Assembly (NCBI GenBank): GCA_963754305.1
Contig: CAVWFR010000023.1
Location: 62,001-126,000, forward strand
Origin: DATEDA01 sp963754305
GTDB lineage: Bacteria; Pseudomonadota; Gammaproteobacteria; Burkholderiales; SG8-39
DNA length: 64,000 nt
Direction of reading: 5' to 3'
Shown here: in pieces, positions 23,744 through 32,098 of the stretch
Layout: each line of letters starts with the position of its first letter
How positions within the stretch are numbered: position 1 is the first letter of the stretch
Notes under the pieces: model-generated
What the model was told of the DNA's origin: nothing
The model's database searches: none
Seen by the model: the letters and a program-made list of their open reading frames with translations, nothing else
Made by a program: the position numbers and the translations under genes

Positions 23744-24438
23744 TCCACACGCCGACGGACGAGACGCCCGACCCCGGCGCCGCGGATTACCTCGCTGCGA
23801 CCCGCTTTCTCGACACCGGGGACCAGGGCATCCGGCGTTTTGCCGGCGATGCGATCGCCGGCGAGACCGGCGACGTCCGCAAGGCCGTCAAGCTCTTCTA
23901 CGCGGTGCGCGACGGCTGGCGCTACGACCCGTTCTGCGTGCGCCTGGTCGAGGACGACTACGTCGCGAGCAACGTCCTGGCAGCGCGCCGCGGTTATTGC
24001 ATCAGCAAGGCGATCCTGCTCGGCGCCGCTGCACGGGTGGCCGGCATCCCGAGCGCCATCGGCCTCTCCGACGTCGTGAACCACCTTACGACCGAGAAAC
24101 TGAAAGCGCGGATGGGCGGCAAGACCGAGTTCATCGACCACGCGTACGCGCTGCTGCACGTCGACGGGCGGTGGGTGAAAGCGGCGCCGGCGTTCAACAT
24201 CGAGCTGTGCGACCGGTTCGGCGTACGGCCGACCGAGTTCGACGGCCGCTCGGATGCGCTCTATCAGGAGTACGATGCCTACGACCGGCGGCACATGGAG
24301 TATCTGAAGCACCACGGCTGCTGGTCGGACTTCCCGTACGCGAAGGTCGCGGCCGATTTCCGCGCGTTCTACCCGCCGTCGACTTACGGCGGGGAGGAGG
24401 CCGGCGAGCGCTTCGAGGACGGGCGGCGCATCACCTGA
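23740..24438 (+). CDS. Transglutaminase-like domain protein
   Basis: A 232-residue protein with the papain-like transglutaminase core. AARRGYCISKAILLGAAARVAGIP carries the catalytic Cys87. KTEFIDHAYALLHVDGRWVKAAPAFN carries His134, with Asp142 just before the tryptophan; the usual later aspartate (WxxxD) is replaced by Ala. Members act as cysteine proteases or peptidases, or hydrolyse small amides. Last gene of the cassette; it converges with fumA (9-base gap). No signal peptide, so cytoplasmic. Confidence 0.82.
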   Translation: MIHTPTDETPDPGAADYLAATRFLDTGDQGIRRFAGDAIAGETGDVRKAVKLFYAVRDGWRYDPFCVRLVEDDYVASNVLAARRGYCISKAILLGAAARVAGIPSAIGLSDVVNHLTTEKLKARMGGKTEFIDHAYALLHVDGRWVKAAPAFNIELCDRFGVRPTEFDGRSDALYQEYDAYDRRHMEYLKHHGCWSDFPYAKVAADFRAFYPPSTYGGEEAGERFEDGRRIT

Positions 24439-24447
24439 AGGCGAGGA

Positions 24448-25971
24448 TCAGGCGACCGCGACCGGAATCTTGAACTCCCGGATTCGCTTCTCCCATTCGG
24501 CCGGCCCGGTCCGATGTACCGACTCGCCGTTCGCGTCGACGGCGACCGCGACCGGCATGTCCTTCACCTCGAACTCGTAGATCGCCTCCATCCCGAGGTC
24601 GTCGAACGCGAGGACGCGCGACTTGCGGATCGCCTTCGCGACCAGGTACGCGGCGCCGCCGACGGCCATCAACGACGCGGCCCTGTATTTCCGGATGCCC
24701 TCGATCGCGGTCGGACCGCGCTCGCCCTTGCCGACCATCGCGAGGAGGCCGGTCCGGCCGAGCATCGTCTCGGTGAACTTGTCCATGCGCGTCGCCGTCG
24801 TCGGGCCCGCGGGGCCGACGACCTCGTCGCGCACCGGGTCGACCGGGCCGACGTAGTAGATCACGCGGTTGGTGAAATCGACGGGCAGTCGCTCGCCCTT
24901 GTCGAGCATGTCCTGGATCCGCTTGTGGGCCGCGTCGCGTCCGGTGAGGAGCTTGCCGTTCAACAGGAGGATCTCGCCCGGCTTCCAGGTGGCCACTTCC
25001 TCGCGCGTGAGCCGGTCTAGGTCGACCCGGCGGGCCTGTGCCGACGGCGTCCACGTGATCTTGGGCCAGTCGTCGATCGACGGCGGCTCTAGCGCGACCG
25101 CGCCCGAGCCGTCGAGCACGAAGTGCGCGTGGCGCGTCGCGGCGCAGTTCGGAATGATCGCGACCGGCTTCGACGCGGCATGCGTCGGGAAGGTCCTGAT
25201 CTTGACGTCGAGGACGGTGGACAGGCCGCCGAGTCCCTGTGCGCCGATGCCGAGCGCGTTGACCTTCTCGTAGAGCTCGATCCGCAGTTCGTCGAGCTTG
25301 CTCGCCGGCCCGCGCGCGAGGAGCTCGTGCATGTCGATCGGCTCCATCAGCGACTCCTTGGCCATCAACATCGCCTTCTCCGCCGTGCCGCCGGCGCCGA
25401 TGCCGAGCATCCCCGGCGGGCACCAGCCCGCGCCCATCGTCGGCACCGTCTTCAGCACCCAGTCGACCAGCGAGTCGGACGGGTTGAGCATCACGAATTT
25501 CGATTTGTTCTCCGAGCCGCCGCCCTTCGCCGCGACGTTCACATCCACGGTGTTTCCCGGCACCAGCTCCATATGGATGACGGCCGGGGTGTTGTCGCGC
25601 GTGTTCTTGCGGCCGAAGAGCGGATCGTCGACGATCGATGCGCGGAGCTTGTTGTCCGGATCTTCGTAGCCGCGCCGTACGCCTTCGTTGACCATCTCGG
25701 CGACCGAGAGCTTCGCCTCCCAGCGGACATTCATGCCGACCTTGAGGAAGACGTTGACGATCCCGGTGTCCTGGCAGATCGGCCGATGTCCCTCCGCGCA
25801 CATGCGCGAGTTGGTCAGAATCTGCGCGATCGCGTCCTTCGCCGCTGCCGACTGCTCGCGCTCGTAGGCGCGGGCGAGATGGTCGATATAGTCCTTGGGG
25901 TGGTAGTAGCTGATGTACTGCAGCGCATCCGCGATGCTCTGGATGAGGTCGTTCTGCCTGATGACTGTCAT
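24448..25971 (-). CDS. fumA: Fumarate hydratase class I (iron-sulfur)
   Basis: Single-chain [4Fe-4S] fumarase, 507 residues. The start is the ATG at 25971, which overlaps the upstream gene as ATGA; the longer frame is a shadow. Three cysteines in typical contexts should bind the cluster: GHRPICQDTGIVNVF, GAGWCPPGMLGIGAGG and IPNCAATRHAHFVLDG. The C-terminal beta domain shows LTGRDAAHKRIQD, YYVGPVDP and GPAGPTTATRMDKF. Last gene of a five-gene minus-strand run. The oxygen-sensitive class I and the stable class II enzyme (16812) may serve different iron or oxygen states. Confidence 0.95.
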   Translation of the reverse strand: MTVIRQNDLIQSIADALQYISYYHPKDYIDHLARAYEREQSAAAKDAIAQILTNSRMCAEGHRPICQDTGIVNVFLKVGMNVRWEAKLSVAEMVNEGVRRGYEDPDNKLRASIVDDPLFGRKNTRDNTPAVIHMELVPGNTVDVNVAAKGGGSENKSKFVMLNPSDSLVDWVLKTVPTMGAGWCPPGMLGIGAGGTAEKAMLMAKESLMEPIDMHELLARGPASKLDELRIELYEKVNALGIGAQGLGGLSTVLDVKIRTFPTHAASKPVAIIPNCAATRHAHFVLDGSGAVALEPPSIDDWPKITWTPSAQARRVDLDRLTREEVATWKPGEILLLNGKLLTGRDAAHKRIQDMLDKGERLPVDFTNRVIYYVGPVDPVRDEVVGPAGPTTATRMDKFTETMLGRTGLLAMVGKGERGPTAIEGIRKYRAASLMAVGGAAYLVAKAIRKSRVLAFDDLGMEAIYEFEVKDMPVAVAVDANGESVHRTGPAEWEKRIREFKIPVAVA

Positions 25972-26525
25972 TGCGCCCCCGCTTTGGCCTCGTGCTGCTC
26001 GTGATACCTGATCCCCAGCACCCGGTCGGCCGCTGCGATCGCGATCGCCGAGACGAGGAAGGTGAGATGGATGATCGTCTGCCACAGCATCGTCTTTTCT
26101 TCGAGTTGCGCGGCGTTGATGAACGTCTTGAGCAGATGGATCGACGAAATGCCGATGATCGCAGTGGCGAGCTTGACCTTCAGTACCGAGGCGTTGACGT
26201 GCGAGAGCCATTCCGGCTGATCCGGGTGGCCCTCGATGTAGAGCCGCGATACGAACGTCTCATAGCCGCCGACGATCACCATGATGAGGAGGTTGGCGAT
26301 CATCACCACGTCGATCAGCGACAGCACTCCGAGCATGATTTCGGTCTCGTTGACGTCGCGACTCGTGACGATGTGGAGGATGTGCATCATCTCCTTCCAG
26401 AACTGGAAGACGTAGATGCCCATCGCGACGATGAGACCGAGGTACAGCGGCAGCTGCAGCCACCGCGCGGCGAAGATCATCGCGGGGACCGGGCGCAGCC
26501 GATGGACTTGCCGTGGTTGAGTCAT
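25968..26525 (-). CDS. UPF0114 (YqhA) family membrane protein
   Basis: A 185-residue integral membrane protein with four hydrophobic segments (about 15-38, 65-90, 110-132 and 145-168). The conserved core MIANLLIMVIVGGYETFVS followed by PEWLSHVNASVLKVKLA is the UPF0114 signature. Function unknown. It overlaps fumA by four bases and lies in the same run; the link to fumarase is seen here but its meaning is not known. Confidence 0.88.
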   Translation of the reverse strand: MTQPRQVHRLRPVPAMIFAARWLQLPLYLGLIVAMGIYVFQFWKEMMHILHIVTSRDVNETEIMLGVLSLIDVVMIANLLIMVIVGGYETFVSRLYIEGHPDQPEWLSHVNASVLKVKLATAIIGISSIHLLKTFINAAQLEEKTMLWQTIIHLTFLVSAIAIAAADRVLGIRYHEQHEAKAGAQ

Positions 26526-26568
26526 TGGTCTCGGGATGGTTGGCGGGAGGCGCCGATTCTAGCAACCG

Positions 26569-27027
26569 CTAGATGACGGCGCAGCCGCGGCGGTAGCGAG
26601 CGATCATCGCGGCGCCCGCTGCGAGACCTCGGCGCAGGCGAGGGAGGCGCCGCGGCGAGCGGCCGGGCGGCGGGGGTCGCGGGTTCCACTCGGAGCGCGG
26701 GCGCAGCGTGCGCTCGATGACGTCGCCGCGCGCATACGCACCCGTGTAGAGCACGAGGCCGACGACGGTGGACGCTCCGTCGGCGCAGTCGATCGCATGC
26801 AGTTGGAGCTGGGAGTGCTGCTTGACGTCGGGGTTGCCTTCCACCGGCCGCGGCACGGTGAAGTTCAGCCGCGTCCAGGCCATCGCAAAGGTGCCCGGCA
26901 TGCGGACGAGGTCGGGATCGATCTCTACCAGCATCGCTTCGGTCGACCCGATCGTCGTCCACTCGGCCACCGCCCCGCCCGGTGCCGCGATCACGGCTGC
27001 GGCGGCGAGCAAACTCCCGAGCCTCAT
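26569..27027 (-). CDS. Secreted surface-adhesin-E-like protein
   Basis: A 152-residue protein with a clear signal peptide, MRLGSLLAAAAVIAAPGGAVA, then EWTTIGSTEAMLVEIDPDLVRM. The pattern of alternating strands (TRLNFTVPRP, HSQLQLHAIDCADGASTV) and the end ARYRRGCAV resemble small periplasmic proteins related to surface-adhesin E. The pair of cysteines (IDC and GC) could form a disulfide. It overlaps the upstream CoA-ligase stop as ATGA. Function unknown; the family call is moderate. Confidence 0.65.
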   Translation of the reverse strand: MRLGSLLAAAAVIAAPGGAVAEWTTIGSTEAMLVEIDPDLVRMPGTFAMAWTRLNFTVPRPVEGNPDVKQHSQLQLHAIDCADGASTVVGLVLYTGAYARGDVIERTLRPRSEWNPRPPPPGRSPRRLPRLRRGLAAGAAMIARYRRGCAVI

Positions 27028-28652
27028 GGCGTGGAGCGTCCGAGAGCCAGCCCGGGTGTGATCTCGCGCCGCAGGATCTTGCCATTCTTGGTGCGCGGAA
27101 AATCGCGCGCGAGATAGACGATTCTGGGGGCTTTGTAAGACGCGAGATGCTCTTTCCCGTATGCGAGCAGCTCGTCCGCGGCGACGTTCGCCCCGGGCTG
27201 CGGGATCACGTACGCCACTACGAGCAGTTTGTCCCGCTCGACCGCTTCGCCGATGCAGGCGCAATCGGCAACCGCCGGGTGCGATTTCAGCACGCGCTCC
27301 ACCTCGTACGGCGATACGCGGTACCCGAAGCTCTTGATGATGTCGTCCTTCCGCCCGAGGAACCAGATGTAGCCGTCCTCGTCGTAGCGTGCGTAGTCCC
27401 CGGTGAAGAACCAGCCGTCGTGCCGCAGCTTCGTCGTCTCCTCGGGGAGCCGCCAGTACTCGAGGAAGAGGCCCGGATCGTTCTCGGGCACGCAGATCAT
27501 CCCCTCTTGGCCGGCGGGGACCGCGCGCCGCGTCTCGGGGTCGAGCAGCCGGATGTCGTGTCCCGGCTGCGGGAATCCCGCCGAGCCGGGCCGGATCGGC
27601 CGGTGCCTGCTCTGCGAGAGGTAGTAGGAGAACTCGCTCATACCGACCGCTTCGTAGATCTCCATCCCGAATCGCGCGCGCCATTGGGCGAGGACCTCGT
27701 CGGACAGATGCTCACCCGCGCTCATGCAATGGCGCAGGGTCGGAACGTCGGCGGCGGTGAGCGTGGTCTTCTGGATGATCTGACGGTAGACCGTCGGGAC
27801 GCCGATGAAGATGGTCGCGCCGTGCTTCGCGATCAACCGCGGCCAGGTGGTGGCGTCGTTCGCGCCCTCGTAGGCGATGACCGTCTGCCCGCGATAGAGC
27901 GGATCCATCATCGCGGAGCCGAGCACGTAGGTCCAGTTGAACTTGCCCGAGTGCAGGATGCGATCGCCCCCGGCGGCGAAATCGAACCAGTACTCCGACG
28001 CGGGCTGGCGGCCGAGCAGCGACCGGTGCCCGTGCAGGACACCCTTGGGATACCCGGTGGTGCCGGACGTGTAGACGAGATACGCCGGGTCGTCGGGGCG
28101 CGTCGGGTGCGGCGCATCCCAAGCGGCGATGCCGTCAAGCGCGGCGTCGAGATCGAGCAGCTCCAGCCCGGCCGCGGTTGATACGGGCCCGGGGCCCGAG
28201 AGCAGGACAAACCTCAATGTCGCGCTCTCGGCGAGGCGGGGCGCGAACGACTGCCAGGCGGCTTTGTCGATCACGATCGCCACCGCCTGCGAGTCCCGGG
28301 CGAGATACAGGACCTCGTCGGCGGTCAGGAGGGTCGAGGTCGGCACGCTGATCGCACCGCCCTTCATCGCGCCGAGGAACGCCGTAGGGTAGTCGAGCGA
28401 GTTCGGGAGGCGGATGAGGACGCGCTCGCCCGCCGCGATGCCCAGAGCGCGCAAGAGCCGAGCGAAGCGGCTCGTCCGCCCGGCCAGCTCGCCGTAGGAG
28501 ATCTGCGAGACGCCGCGCGCATCGTCCTCGACGATCATCGCCACGCGATCGGCGACGGGCGTGCCCAGGTGCCGGTCGAGACATGCAACGCCGATGTTGA
28601 ACCGCTCGGGAAGCTCCCAGCGCCACGGCGGGAACGGCACGAACGCCGGCAT
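27024..28652 (-). CDS. AMP-dependent acyl/aryl-CoA ligase (benzoate-CoA ligase-like)
   Basis: ANL-superfamily ligase, 542 residues. N-terminal RFNIGVACLDRH; A3 loop YLVYTSGTTGYPKGVLH; GKFNWTYVLGSAMMDPLYRG; YEAVGMSEFSYYL; the adenylate motif GWFFTGDYARYDEDGYIWFLGR; KSFGYRVSPYEVE; and the catalytic lysine near 525 in PRTKNGKILRR. The N-terminal style resembles benzoate-CoA ligase and medium-chain synthetases. It lies 12 bases downstream of a CoA-ester lyase gene on the same strand, so the lyase may act on the CoA ester formed. The substrate is not determinable. Confidence 0.85.
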   Translation of the reverse strand: MPAFVPFPPWRWELPERFNIGVACLDRHLGTPVADRVAMIVEDDARGVSQISYGELAGRTSRFARLLRALGIAAGERVLIRLPNSLDYPTAFLGAMKGGAISVPTSTLLTADEVLYLARDSQAVAIVIDKAAWQSFAPRLAESATLRFVLLSGPGPVSTAAGLELLDLDAALDGIAAWDAPHPTRPDDPAYLVYTSGTTGYPKGVLHGHRSLLGRQPASEYWFDFAAGGDRILHSGKFNWTYVLGSAMMDPLYRGQTVIAYEGANDATTWPRLIAKHGATIFIGVPTVYRQIIQKTTLTAADVPTLRHCMSAGEHLSDEVLAQWRARFGMEIYEAVGMSEFSYYLSQSRHRPIRPGSAGFPQPGHDIRLLDPETRRAVPAGQEGMICVPENDPGLFLEYWRLPEETTKLRHDGWFFTGDYARYDEDGYIWFLGRKDDIIKSFGYRVSPYEVERVLKSHPAVADCACIGEAVERDKLLVVAYVIPQPGANVAADELLAYGKEHLASYKAPRIVYLARDFPRTKNGKILRREITPGLALGRSTP

Positions 28653-28664
28653 CGGGAACCCGGG

Positions 28665-29834
28665 CTAGAGGATCACGCCGTACGGCCAGTTCTCGCGCAC
28701 GACCTGCGCCGGCAGCTTTTGCAGCACCCGCAGGGCGAACTCGGTGTCGTCGTCCGCCAGCGCGTGGAGCGAGTGCGCCCGCAGCAAGGTCTGCAGCGCC
28801 TTGCCGAACATCGGCGGGTCGAGCATCTCGCCTTCGAACTTGATCGCGCCGCCGAGCAGCGCGTCGGCTTCGATCGCGGCCTTCAGGATCGCGCTCTTGC
28901 GCGCGATGTCCGACGGCGAGGGCGTGTAGGCCACCTTGCAGAGATGGATGTGCCCCGGATGGATGACCTGCTTCCCGGTCAGGCCCATCGACGCCTCCTC
29001 GCACGCGTGCTGATACACGATGCGCGACTCGTGGTCGCCGTGCAGATCGAGCCAGCGCCGCACGTCGTGGCTCTCGACGTACTTCTCCGGCATCACCGCC
29101 TGGCCGATGAGCGTCTCGACGCCGCCGATCACACCCTTACCGGCGATGCGGGCCTCGAACATCACCTGGTGCAGGAAAAACCGCAGCTCCTCGGTCCAGC
29201 GCTCGGGCGTGATCTGGATGCCCATCGCCTTGGAGAAGTCGTGGATCCCGAACACGACGTGCCGCACCGTCGCGTACTGCATGAGCTCGGGGGCCATCTT
29301 GAGCGATTTCGGGTGCTCGATGATCGGCTGGATCGTGATCCGGTGGTTGAACCCGGCGAGGAGCGCCGAGAGGTCGCGGATCTCGGCCGCCCCGTAGGCC
29401 TCGCCCGCTTTCGCGAGCATGACGACGTCGACGTGGTCGCACATGTCGCGCACGAGCTCCATGTCTTTCTCGTACTCGTCGGTGCGGAACGGGTTCACCC
29501 GCAACGCGACCTGCACGCTGCGGCGCTGGGGAAGGCTCGGCAGCTCCCGGCGCAGCAGCTCGCGGCTCATCTCCTTCTGCCGGCACCCGTCCTCGAGATC
29601 GAAGATGACCGTGTGGGCGAGCGTGTGGTGGGCGTGCTTGCCGAAGCGCTGCGCGGCCGCTTCCAGATCCTCGTAGATGCCCAGGGCGGGGGCGTACTTG
29701 ACCGGAGGGTAGTAGAGCTGGATGCCGGGCCAGAAATCCGAGAGGATGGCCGACCGGACGACACCACCGGCGTCGTCCGGCTGGGGGTCCGGGGTGAGGC
29801 GGGTGCGCAGCAGCGGGTCGCGGAGCTGATTCAT
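28665..29834 (-). CDS. HpcH/HpaI-family CoA-ester lyase
   Basis: TIM-barrel lyase of the citrate lyase beta family, 389 residues, longer than the short-form citrate lyase subunit. Key parts: HTVIFDLEDGCRQKE (metal-binding acids), VQVALRVNPFRTDEYEKDME with the CoA-site Arg, VDVVMLAKAGEA, ITIQPIIEHPKSL, HVVFGIHDFSKAMGI and GKQVIHPGHIHLCKVAY. The last motif is typical of malyl-CoA/methylmalyl-CoA lyase relatives. First gene of the leftward run toward fumA. A malyl- or citramalyl-CoA substrate would fit the fumarase neighbour, but that is inference. Confidence 0.82.
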   Translation of the reverse strand: MNQLRDPLLRTRLTPDPQPDDAGGVVRSAILSDFWPGIQLYYPPVKYAPALGIYEDLEAAAQRFGKHAHHTLAHTVIFDLEDGCRQKEMSRELLRRELPSLPQRRSVQVALRVNPFRTDEYEKDMELVRDMCDHVDVVMLAKAGEAYGAAEIRDLSALLAGFNHRITIQPIIEHPKSLKMAPELMQYATVRHVVFGIHDFSKAMGIQITPERWTEELRFFLHQVMFEARIAGKGVIGGVETLIGQAVMPEKYVESHDVRRWLDLHGDHESRIVYQHACEEASMGLTGKQVIHPGHIHLCKVAYTPSPSDIARKSAILKAAIEADALLGGAIKFEGEMLDPPMFGKALQTLLRAHSLHALADDDTEFALRVLQKLPAQVVRENWPYGVIL

Positions 29835-29887
29835 CGGGGCCTCGTCCTCGGGGGCGCTTCGCCGCGATTATGCCGCACCGCACAACG

Positions 29888-29904
29888 GCGCACAATCTGT
29901 GCGC
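29888..29904. promoter_or_regulatory. 17 bp perfect palindrome between CoA lyase and acs
   Basis: GCGCACAATCTGTGCGC has perfect 7-base arms around ATC. It lies in the 233-base divergent region between the CoA-ester lyase start (29834) and acs (30068), a natural operator position for both promoters. Confidence 0.4.
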
Positions 29905-30067
29905 GGAACACGCTCGGCCACGGTGCCCCAAAGCGCTCCCGGGACCGCCGCGTTCCTCCGCGCCGTACGGGGCTGCTGCCGTGGCCTCGGCTTTACAACG
30001 GCGGCGATGAGTGCTGTCATTGCCGCCCGCATCGCTGGTACGACTTCAAACGAGGAGGCTCCGCATC

Positions 30068-32035
30068 ATGGCTGCAACCATCGAGTCCGTCCTGCACGAA
30101 GACCGCGTGTTCGCGCCGCCGCCCGAGTTCGTCAAGCAGGCGAACGTCTCCGGCGCGATCGCCTTCAAGGCGCTCTGCGACGAGGCCGAGCGCGACTTCG
30201 AGGGCTTCTGGGGCCGCCTCGCCCGCGAGCACGTGCTCTGGTCGAAGCCCTTTACCAAGGTGCTCGACGAGTCGAATGCACCGTTCTTCAAGTGGTTTCA
30301 CGACGGCGAGTTGAACGCCTCGTACAACTGCCTCGATCGCCACCTCGAGACCCAGCCGGACAAGGTTGCGATCGTCTTCGAGGCCGACGACGGCAAGGTC
30401 ACCCGGGTCACCTACCGGCAGCTCCACGCGCGGGTCTGCAAGCTCGCGAACGCCCTCAAGTCGCTCGGCATCAACAAGGGCGATCGCGTGCTCGTCTACC
30501 TGCCGATGTCGATCGAGGCGGTGGTGGCGATGCAGGCCTGCGCGCGGATCGGCGCCACGCATTCGGTCGTGTTCGGCGGTTTCTCCGCGAAGAGCGTCCA
30601 CGAGCGGATCGTCGACGCCGGCGCGGTCGCGGTGATCACCGCCGATGGCCAGATGCGCGGCGGTAAAGAGATCCCGCTGAAGCCCGCGGTCGACGACGCG
30701 CTCGCGATGGGCGGCACCGAGAACGTGAAGAGCGTCATCGTCTACCGGCGCAGCGGCTCGCCGGTGACCATGCACTCGCCGCGCGACAAATGGTGGCACG
30801 AGGTGGTGGAAGGGCAGCCGGACACCTGCGAGCCCACCTGGGTCAACGCGGAGCATCCGCTGTTCATCCTGTACACGTCCGGGTCCACCGGCAAGCCGAA
30901 GGGCGTCCAGCACTCGACGGGCGGCTACCTCCTGCAGGCGATACTCACGATGAAGTGGACGTTCGACTACAAGCCGACCGACGTCTTCTGGTGCACCGCG
31001 GACGTCGGCTGGGTCACCGGCCACACGTACATCGCCTATGGCCCGCTCGCGGTGGGCGCCACCGAGATCATCTTCGAGGGTGTCCCGACCTATCCCGACG
31101 CCGGCCGGTTCTGGAAGATGATCCAGGACCACAAGGTGACGGTGTTCTACACCGCGCCGACGGCGATCCGCTCGCTGATCAAGGCCGGCGCCGACCTGCC
31201 GACGAAGTACGACCTGTCCAGCTTGCGCATCCTCGGTACGGTCGGCGAGCCGATCAACCCCGAGGCGTGGATCTGGTACCACCAGACGGTCGGCCGCTCC
31301 CGCTGCCCGATCGTGGACACGTGGTGGCAGACCGAGACCGGCGGCCACATGATCACGCCGCTGCCCGGCGTGACGCCGCTCAAGCCCGGCTCGTGCCAGA
31401 CGCCGCTGCCCGGCATCATGGCCGACATCGTCGACGAGACCGGCCACTCGGTGGAGAACGGGAAGGGCGGGATCCTGGTGATCAAGCGGCCGTGGCCGGG
31501 GATGATCCGCACTATTTGGGGCGATCCCGACCGGTACCGTAAGAGCTACTACCCGGAGGACTTCAAGGGCAAGTACTACCTCGCCGGCGACGGCGCGAGC
31601 CGCGACCTGAACGGCTACATCACCATCATGGGTCGCATCGACGATGTGCTGAACGTCTCCGGTCACCGACTCGGCACGATGGAGGTCGAGTCGGCGCTGG
31701 TCGCCAACCCGCTGGTCGCCGAGGCTGCGGTCGTGGGCCGCCCGGACGACCTGACCGGCGAGGCGGTGGTGGCGTTCGTCGTGACCAAAGGTCCGCGGCC
31801 GGCGGGTGACGAAGCGAAGAAGATGGCGCAGCAGCTGCGCGACTGGGTCGCGAAGGAGATCGGCCCGATCGCGAAGCCGAAGGAGATCCGTTTCGGCGAC
31901 AACCTGCCGAAGACGCGCTCGGGGAAGATCATGCGCCGGCTGCTGCGCTCGCTCGCCAAGGGCGAGGAGATCACGCAGGACGTCTCGACGCTCGAGAACC
32001 CCGGCATCCTCGACCAGCTGAAGCAGACGCTGTAG
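30068..32035 (+). CDS. acs: Acetyl-CoA synthetase
   Basis: AMP-forming acetyl-CoA synthetase, 655 residues. The ATG at 30068 has GAGGAGG upstream and starts MAATIESVLHEDRVFAPP. Seen: FFKWFHDGELNASYNCLDRH, GDRVLVYLPMSIEAVVAMQA, A3 loop YTSGSTGKPKGVQHSTGG, VDTWWQTETGGHMI with the acetate-pocket tryptophan, and the C-terminal PKTRSGKIMRRLLR, whose Lys620 is equivalent to the lysine acetylated by Pat in other bacteria. It heads an acetate-uptake region with a DUF485 gene, actP and a CrbS-like kinase downstream. Confidence 0.96.
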   Translation: MAATIESVLHEDRVFAPPPEFVKQANVSGAIAFKALCDEAERDFEGFWGRLAREHVLWSKPFTKVLDESNAPFFKWFHDGELNASYNCLDRHLETQPDKVAIVFEADDGKVTRVTYRQLHARVCKLANALKSLGINKGDRVLVYLPMSIEAVVAMQACARIGATHSVVFGGFSAKSVHERIVDAGAVAVITADGQMRGGKEIPLKPAVDDALAMGGTENVKSVIVYRRSGSPVTMHSPRDKWWHEVVEGQPDTCEPTWVNAEHPLFILYTSGSTGKPKGVQHSTGGYLLQAILTMKWTFDYKPTDVFWCTADVGWVTGHTYIAYGPLAVGATEIIFEGVPTYPDAGRFWKMIQDHKVTVFYTAPTAIRSLIKAGADLPTKYDLSSLRILGTVGEPINPEAWIWYHQTVGRSRCPIVDTWWQTETGGHMITPLPGVTPLKPGSCQTPLPGIMADIVDETGHSVENGKGGILVIKRPWPGMIRTIWGDPDRYRKSYYPEDFKGKYYLAGDGASRDLNGYITIMGRIDDVLNVSGHRLGTMEVESALVANPLVAEAAVVGRPDDLTGEAVVAFVVTKGPRPAGDEAKKMAQQLRDWVAKEIGPIAKPKEIRFGDNLPKTRSGKIMRRLLRSLAKGEEITQDVSTLENPGILDQLKQTL

Positions 32036-32098
32036 CGGCGGCGGGCGGCGCGCGCCGTCCGCGCCGCACCGCGCCCCCGTTGCTCGCTCGCGATTCGC

